Below, in pieces: positions 24,083 to 29,532 of a stretch of 29,532 nt of DNA. Every line of letters begins with the position of its first letter. The first letter of the stretch is position 1. This stretch comes from JBDKVA01 sp039679375. Its GTDB lineage: Bacteria; Bacillota; Clostridia; Acetivibrionales; DTU013. The notes beneath the pieces were generated by a model that worked only from the letters and a program-made list of their open reading frames with translations, ran no database searches and was not told the DNA's origin. The position numbers and the translations under genes are program-made. Location of the stretch: positions 1 to 29,532 of the forward strand of contig JBDKVA010000001.1 of the NCBI GenBank assembly GCA_039679375.1, written 5' to 3'.

Positions 24083-27000
24083 TTAATAAACTGCTAAAAC
24101 TTTTCCGTCAATTTCCTTTGCTCGTCCGCTTTTTAATAAAAATTCATATGCTTTTTGCAGAGTAATCTGGATTTTTTCACCCGAACGAGCAAAACCATAT
24201 TCTCTTGCAGTGGATTGCAATAAGCTATCCTTAAGGATACCATAGCTGTTTGAAACAATAACCAACATAGCTTCAGCAAGTTCGTCAGTGTTTATATAAT
24301 TTATAGGTCTGGTATTGCCTGTGGCTTTTGGTATAACTCTTGTGTAGCCGGAAGGATAAAAGAAATCACCTTTACGCACAACACCTCTTAAAGATTTTAG
24401 AGCATAATCGACTTCTCTGCGAACCTTTACGGTAGCTTTTTCGTTACCAAGGAGTGGGGCCAGATTTTTACACAGTAATTCGTAGTGAATAGGATATTCA
24501 TTACCCACCACCGCCTTGATACAGTCGCCCATACTTAAGTAGCCAGAAGCATTACGCGGCAAAGAGCTAAAATCTGTGGACGCCTGATTTTCAAATCCAT
24601 ATTGATTATCATCCGAACTGGGAGTAGTACTCTCTTTTTCATTTATACTTAAAAATTCACTTTCCACCTGTGATAACGGCATTTGAGGGTCTGGTTCGTT
24701 TACTTCAGTATAATTATTAATTGCACTTTCAATAGCATCAATGAGTTTCTGCCCTTCTGTTATAGGGTCTTTAATCCAGTCAGTAGACCAAATACGATGG
24801 ATTTTCCACCCCATGTCCTCAAGTACCGCTTGGCGTAGACGATCCCGTTCTCGTGCCGTTCTTGCAGAGTGATAAGCAGCACCATCGCATTCAATCCCCA
24901 CAACATACTGCCCGCTTATGGTTGGATGCTTAACAGCCATATCAATACGATAGCCGGAACATCCAACCTGTGTTGCAAGCTTGTAGCCCTTTCTATCCAA
25001 ATAATTGTAGACAGCAGCTTCAAAAGGGGAATCATGTTCGATAACATCGCTTTCTGTTATTTCTCTTAATAACACTGACGGTCCATTCATGGCAAAGTCG
25101 ATGTAAGAACGGAGCAGTTTCGGGCCTTCTCTTGTGATGCGCTCAACTTCAATATCAGTCGGCAGAATGGAGCCAACTAATTTTACATTATGCTTTGCTC
25201 TTGTGATAGCAACATTAAGGCGTCGCTCTCCTCCGTCTTTAGTAAGTGGGCCAAAATTCATTGCAAACTTTCCTGTTGCATCTTTGGCGTAGCCTATACT
25301 GAATATAATGGTATCGCGTTCATCTCCTTGGACATTCTCTAAATTTTTTATGAAGAATGCCTCATCATTATCCTCATTGAAAAATGATTCATACTGCTGA
25401 TTTTCTTTTCGCATCTGACGTATGACCGTATCAATAGCCTGCTGCTGAACTTCCCCGAAAGCTATAACACCAAGAGAACGATTAGGAAATCTCCTGAAAT
25501 GATCAAATACAAGTTCTCCGATGCGTTTGGCTTCAATCATATTTCCTTTTTTACCACCACGGTCATAATATCCGTCCGACACATAAATGTATTCAACACC
25601 ATTATGCGGTACTTTATCAACATTAGCAGGGAAAGTAATTAGGTTGTTTTTATAAATCTTGGCATTCGAGAAAGCGATAAGATGCTCATGTCTGCTGCGA
25701 TAATGCCAAAGCAGGGTACGCTCTGGAAGTAAGCCAGCTTCATCTAAAATTGATTCATAAGCATTTGCGTCGTCGTATTCATCATCATCAACATCTGTAT
25801 CAAAATCGGCATCGGAGGTAGAAGACATAAAGAAATTGGTTGGCGGCAATTGCTTACTATCTCCGGCAATTACAACCTGTTTACCTCTTGAAATCGCTCC
25901 AATAGCATTTTCAGTGCATACTTGTGAAGCTTCATCAAAGATAATGGTATCGAAATTATAACTTTCTGCTTCTAAAAACAGGCTCACTGATAAAGGGGAC
26001 ATCATTAAGCATGGCTTAAGAGTAAGGAGCAGATTGGGGATAGCCCTGAATAATTTGCGAATAGGCATAATTCTTCGTTGCTTTCCAAGTTCTCTTTTCA
26101 GAATGCTTAATTCATCAACACCTGAAGTGAATCGTTCAAAAGATGGAAGAGAATCAATTAGTTTTTTCTTGATTCGCGCTTTTGCTATCTCGAATTGAAG
26201 TTTGTCAAGACGGGAAAATTCATCAATTGTATTTTCCTGCACCCTCCTGCGAAAATTGAGAACGGCTGGATACTGAGGTAGAATTGCGTCAAGCCATAAA
26301 CGATAAAACCGCTTCATAAACATCGGAATAATAAGAGAGGCATCAATATGTAGTTCTTCAATTTTGGTTATATAATCAGCAAGACCCTCGTTCTGGCAAT
26401 TAGTACGAGCATTTCTGAAATCAATCCATTCTTCAAGTAAAGAGAGACCATTCATACAGCGGGTAACTCTATCATAGAGAGGGGACATGCCTAAATCCTT
26501 AATATCACCCTTGTTTTCAAATATATCAAGGAACCATGAGAACTCTGTACGCATATCAGCTATGGCGTTGGTTAAATCGGCTAAGTACTTAGCACACAAA
26601 TTAATTTTGGATTCGTTGGTGCATATGTTTTTGATAAAATCTGTGCTGACCTTATGGTTTTCACAAATCTTCTTAAAATCATTCGCCCAGTTTAAGGAGC
26701 AAAGAATGTTTGACCAATCGGTATTCATGCCCTTATATAGGAAATCATAATGCCTCTTTAAATCTGCATTACACTCTTCTAAGGTATTAGCAAGCGAGGT
26801 AAGAAGAGATAACTTATCTTTGCTTTGCAATATAAAATTAAAAGCTTTAATCAGTTTTGTCAACGATGTTAAATCTGTACTTTCGCCGGAATAGTATTCT
26901 CCAAAAGTTTGTGCCAACATTTGGCTATTTTCTATAAGCCATATAGATGCCTCATCCAACGTTCGGAGAGAGGTTAATACTTCAATAATTTCAGCATCAC

Positions 27001-29107
27001 TGACTTTTTTTACTATTTGCTTATATAAACCTTTAATTGTTTTTTTATCTGCCCTGTATTGCCCTTTGAAAATTTTCAAAAATGATGTGTAATCAGTTTT
27101 GAATCTTGAAAGCATTGCCCGAAAATCCACATCGAAAATTTCTCGTTCAAAAGTTGATAGTAATTTATTTCGTAGCCCAAGAATGTTTTCTATATTCTGT
27201 TTAGCTGTATCAAAGAGAGCTTGCGCTTTTGGAAAATCCCCGTGGTTCCAAACAGAATAGCAGTAAGTGTTTGAAATTGCAGCATCCAACCTTCCGATCT
27301 CTGAATTGACTTGAGCTAAAGAAAATAATTCGTTTGGTTCAGAAAGCAGAATTTCCGGATCATTAGTAGTGAGTTCATTATAAATACTCGACAATTCATT
27401 TTGAGTATTTTTATAACTGATTTTAAGCTTGGAAAACTTGTCAACTTCATTCCATAAAGGTGCGATATCCTCGCCTACAAGCCAATTGAAAGGGACTTTA
27501 GGCGAAAGCTTAGCTATATTTAAAATACTGATAATCTCAGAAAACCCTGTAAAAGACGGTTTATGATCTAATTGCAAATCAGTAAATATACAATCATAGA
27601 TAACTGTTGCACTTTTAATTTTTGGCAGCAATTTTGATAAATATGCCCCTATATCGTGACTTAGTTCATTAGTAACTGCCGTAACATGAGCGTTGTTCCA
27701 TGGGTTGGCTTTATAATCATCACTCATTTTCCCAATAGTAGTGGCAAATTGAGTAAGCAAATTTATATATCGGTTAAATTTTTGAGGTGTTGTGCTTGCG
27801 ATATTTTCAAGGCTAAAAATAATATTTTCGTAGCTTTCAAGATTAGCTAACTCACCATTCACCTGATAAATTGTTTTTCCAAGTGGTTCTATGACGGTAA
27901 AGATCTGTCGGGCGTATTCGTTAAGTTTTTGTTTATCTTCTTGCAGCAAATCGAGCTTTTGATAAGCCTCGTCACTCAGATTTGCCCTTTGCCGGGAGAG
28001 ATTAAGAACGGAAGAAAGTTGTTCCAAAACATCTTTCTTGTTTGCTTTGTAGCTATGAAGAGTTAAACAAAAATCATTAAGGCCTGCAGAAGAAAGACGT
28101 TTCCTAACCACCTCGAGTGCAGCCATCTTTTCAGAGACAAATAGAACTTTCTTACCACAAGCTAAGCATTCCGCAATAATATTTGTTATGGTTTGACTTT
28201 TCCCTGTACCAGGAGGGCCTTGCAGTACAAAACTGACCCCTTTTTTAGCAAGAAGAACGGCATCCTGTTGACTTGAATCAGCATCAACAACTTGAAATAT
28301 TTCAGAAGGCAGTGTATGCGCATCATGATCAAAATCGTTTACATCTTCGTATGTAGAATCGAGGGCTGTGGTATCACCAGTTAGAGCCCGTACGATAGTA
28401 TGACCTTTAATCTTATCCATATGGATTTCTAAATCCCGATACATATTTATTTTTAAAAATGAAAGCAGTGAAAGCCCTGTCTCATAAACGACTTCCCATC
28501 TATTATGTTTTATTAACGAACTAACTTTCGAAAAATAATCTGACAGGCTTTCTTCCGCATCAAATTCAGGAAGCTCAATCCCAAAGTCATTTGACATTTT
28601 AAATGAAAGCGTAGGATTGAGTGTAATTTCATCCTCATGAAGACTTAGTACATACGGCGATGTAATTGATTCTAATGTCAGCGTAACGGGAACGAGAATA
28701 ATTGGCGATAAAAAATATTGTTCTGAGTTCAAATCTTCGCTCCATTTAAGGAAGCCAAAAGAAAGGTAAAGAGTATTTACTCCCTGCTCTTCCATGGCGG
28801 TTTTAGCTTTTTCCCTAAGATTGTGGAGCGTTTTTTGCTGATCCTTTATTGCCTGATTTGTCATCACATTTCTTTCCAAGCCGTTTTCTTGTTCATCGCT
28901 AAAAAGGGAAATTTGGTCTTCGTCATAATACGGAAATTCTATAGGATTTTCATTAACGACAAAGCTATCCCAGAGGTTTATAATAGATGGTTTTTGTATT
29001 CTCAAATTCGAACGCTTGGAATCTCGATAATTAAGCAAACGATTTCTTTTGCCAAGGTCAAGTAGTTTGTTTTTCCATGTTTCAAGCTTCTGGTCGATAT
29101 TCGGCAT
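24083..29107 (-). CDS. DUF4011 - SF1 helicase - Vsr/DUF559-like nuclease - DUF3320 protein (Hhe-like)
   Basis: A 1674-residue protein matching the DUF4011-helicase-nuclease architecture that, from memory, was reported as the antiviral protein Hhe. ATG 29107 follows GAGGAGG; the TTG opening the frame lies in that site. Domains: DUF4011 at about residues 1-200 (WKNKLLDLGKRNRLLNYRD); helicase Walker A GPPGTGKSQT near 297; a long, partly coiled region to about 1030; Walker B IIFDEASQ near 1055; GDSKQLPP; the late motifs NVQGDERDTIIFS and RRLNVAITRAKHN; a PD-(D/E)xK/Vsr-like nuclease near 1355-1450 (SPFEAAVYNYL, GYRIDMAV, GIECDGAAYHS, DRLRQ, IHRIWSTDW); and DUF3320 in the last roughly 80 residues. 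It likely binds and cleaves foreign DNA. The gene is coupled to the XRE gene upstream and is A+T-rich. Confidence 0.88.
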   Translation of the reverse strand: MPNIDQKLETWKNKLLDLGKRNRLLNYRDSKRSNLRIQKPSIINLWDSFVVNENPIEFPYYDEDQISLFSDEQENGLERNVMTNQAIKDQQKTLHNLREKAKTAMEEQGVNTLYLSFGFLKWSEDLNSEQYFLSPIILVPVTLTLESITSPYVLSLHEDEITLNPTLSFKMSNDFGIELPEFDAEESLSDYFSKVSSLIKHNRWEVVYETGLSLLSFLKINMYRDLEIHMDKIKGHTIVRALTGDTTALDSTYEDVNDFDHDAHTLPSEIFQVVDADSSQQDAVLLAKKGVSFVLQGPPGTGKSQTITNIIAECLACGKKVLFVSEKMAALEVVRKRLSSAGLNDFCLTLHSYKANKKDVLEQLSSVLNLSRQRANLSDEAYQKLDLLQEDKQKLNEYARQIFTVIEPLGKTIYQVNGELANLESYENIIFSLENIASTTPQKFNRYINLLTQFATTIGKMSDDYKANPWNNAHVTAVTNELSHDIGAYLSKLLPKIKSATVIYDCIFTDLQLDHKPSFTGFSEIISILNIAKLSPKVPFNWLVGEDIAPLWNEVDKFSKLKISYKNTQNELSSIYNELTTNDPEILLSEPNELFSLAQVNSEIGRLDAAISNTYCYSVWNHGDFPKAQALFDTAKQNIENILGLRNKLLSTFEREIFDVDFRAMLSRFKTDYTSFLKIFKGQYRADKKTIKGLYKQIVKKVSDAEIIEVLTSLRTLDEASIWLIENSQMLAQTFGEYYSGESTDLTSLTKLIKAFNFILQSKDKLSLLTSLANTLEECNADLKRHYDFLYKGMNTDWSNILCSLNWANDFKKICENHKVSTDFIKNICTNESKINLCAKYLADLTNAIADMRTEFSWFLDIFENKGDIKDLGMSPLYDRVTRCMNGLSLLEEWIDFRNARTNCQNEGLADYITKIEELHIDASLIIPMFMKRFYRLWLDAILPQYPAVLNFRRRVQENTIDEFSRLDKLQFEIAKARIKKKLIDSLPSFERFTSGVDELSILKRELGKQRRIMPIRKLFRAIPNLLLTLKPCLMMSPLSVSLFLEAESYNFDTIIFDEASQVCTENAIGAISRGKQVVIAGDSKQLPPTNFFMSSTSDADFDTDVDDDEYDDANAYESILDEAGLLPERTLLWHYRSRHEHLIAFSNAKIYKNNLITFPANVDKVPHNGVEYIYVSDGYYDRGGKKGNMIEAKRIGELVFDHFRRFPNRSLGVIAFGEVQQQAIDTVIRQMRKENQQYESFFNEDNDEAFFIKNLENVQGDERDTIIFSIGYAKDATGKFAMNFGPLTKDGGERRLNVAITRAKHNVKLVGSILPTDIEVERITREGPKLLRSYIDFAMNGPSVLLREITESDVIEHDSPFEAAVYNYLDRKGYKLATQVGCSGYRIDMAVKHPTISGQYVVGIECDGAAYHSARTARERDRLRQAVLEDMGWKIHRIWSTDWIKDPITEGQKLIDAIESAINNYTEVNEPDPQMPLSQVESEFLSINEKESTTPSSDDNQYGFENQASTDFSSLPRNASGYLSMGDCIKAVVGNEYPIHYELLCKNLAPLLGNEKATVKVRREVDYALKSLRGVVRKGDFFYPSGYTRVIPKATGNTRPINYINTDELAEAMLVIVSNSYGILKDSLLQSTAREYGFARSGEKIQITLQKAYEFLLKSGRAKEIDGKVLAVY

Positions 29108-29108
29108 A

Positions 29109-29318
29109 TTAGGTATCCTCCTCAACTAATTCGACGATATCACCGATGTTAACATTTAAAGCGGTGCATACTTTTACAAGCGCATCCATACTCACATATT
29201 CATCTTTTCCTAATTTTGCAAGTGTCGATGTGCTGATATTTGCTTTCTCAAGTAAGTCTATTTTTCTCATGCCTTTATCGATAAGCAGTTTCCATAATTT
29301 TTTATAGGATACTTTCAT
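29109..29318 (-). CDS. Small XRE-family transcriptional regulator
   Basis: A 69-residue Cro/CI-type helix-turn-helix protein with nothing outside the DNA-binding domain (MRKIDLLEKANISTSTLAKLG is the HTH core, and ALNVNIGDIVEL the last helix). GAGAGG lies about 9 bases before ATG 29318. The stop codon is one base from the helicase start, and the helicase ribosome site is inside this gene's last codons, so the two are translationally coupled. It presumably controls its own promoter at 29356-29383. Short XRE proteins heading defence operons are common and may help keep expression low until infection. Confidence 0.9.
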   Translation of the reverse strand: MKVSYKKLWKLLIDKGMRKIDLLEKANISTSTLAKLGKDEYVSMDALVKVCTALNVNIGDIVELVEEDT

Positions 29319-29355
29319 TTTCGGTACCTCTCGGATTTCCCATATTATTAAATAT

Positions 29356-29383
29356 ATTATATAGCTCTTACGACATAATGCAA
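29356..29383 (-). promoter_or_regulatory. Sigma-A promoter of the XRE-helicase operon
   Basis: On the minus strand TTGCAT (29378-29383) and TATAAT (29356-29361) are separated by 16 bases, about 40 bases before the XRE start codon. The flanking A+T-rich bases could hold the regulator's site, but no clear dyad was seen. Confidence 0.6.
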
Positions 29384-29485
29384 TAAAAAATTTACAAATA
29401 TGAAAATTATATACTTAGAACAGCATTTTTTTTGCAGACTTATAAAAGTAGCTATGGTATCATGTGTTGCTGTGGAGTTTGTCAA

Positions 29486-29532
29486 ATGAAGAAGTATATT
29501 ATCACTTGTGTCGCCCTATGTAACGTTGTGTA
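29486..29532 (+). CDS. Possible start of a gene running off the window
   Basis: ATG 29486 has TGGAG 8 bases upstream and stays open to the window edge. Only 15 residues are seen (MKKYIITCVALCNVV), which could be a signal peptide or a beta strand. It would be divergent from the XRE operon. Too short to assign. Confidence 0.35.
   Translation, partial: MKKYIITCVALCNVV

Noticed and set aside
1..29532. CRISPR arrays, insertion sequences or rRNA genes
   Set aside because: No regularly spaced direct repeats, transposase motifs or rRNA stretches were seen on either strand.

Overview
The window looks like chromosomal DNA of an anaerobic, spore-forming Firmicute, most likely a Clostridia member. Supporting signs are strong Shine-Dalgarno sites, sigma-A type promoters, U-tailed terminators, a prkA-yhbH-spoVR sporulation cluster, a ZTP riboswitch, and an Lpl-type sugar ABC importer with no ATPase gene beside it. 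Species cannot be named from sequence alone.

Layout. (1) 34-3656: lipoprotein plus two permeases of a carbohydrate ABC importer. (2) 3693-6015: sigma-A promoter, ZTP riboswitch with terminator, then stand-alone AICAR transformylase and an archaeal-type (PurO-like) IMP cyclohydrolase. Together these replace the usual bifunctional PurH. (3) 6108-7454, minus strand: an orphan multi-pass membrane protein, followed by a 150-base region crowded with inverted repeats. (4) 7753-12307: prkA, yhbH, spoVR. (5) 12321-13670: promoter, tRNA-Val(CAC), terminator, and an orphan lipoprotein. (6) 13697-18784: purine nucleoside phosphorylase, an HTH-methyltransferase fusion, adenosylhomocysteinase, deoxyribose-phosphate aldolase and an MTA/SAH deaminase, ending at a good terminator. 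(7) 19066-21725: a three-gene ABC-2 exporter, then a small membrane protein. (8) 22210-22548: tRNA-Thr(CGT) with promoter and terminator, then a divergent second tRNA-Thr(CGT)-like gene. (9) 22547-29318, minus strand: small XRE regulator, a 1674-residue helicase-nuclease (DUF4011, SF1 helicase, Vsr/DUF559-like nuclease, DUF3320; resembles the Hhe antiviral protein) and a DUF4062-like/TIR-like Rossmannoid protein. A gene fragment at 29486 runs off the right end.

How the genes fit together. Region 2 makes the last two steps of IMP synthesis under control of ZMP/ZTP, the substrate of its first enzyme. Region 6 recycles what methyltransfer leaves behind: S-adenosylhomocysteine can be hydrolysed or deaminated, and the nucleoside then passes to a phosphorylase whose visible residues (E194, N236) fit inosine and guanosine rather than adenosine. 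Its HTH-methyltransferase may be an autoregulator that senses SAM or SAH. Region 9 is visibly more A+T-rich than regions 4-6 and starts directly after two tRNA genes, as expected for an acquired defence island. Its three genes form one tight operon and are the best candidate for a little-described system.
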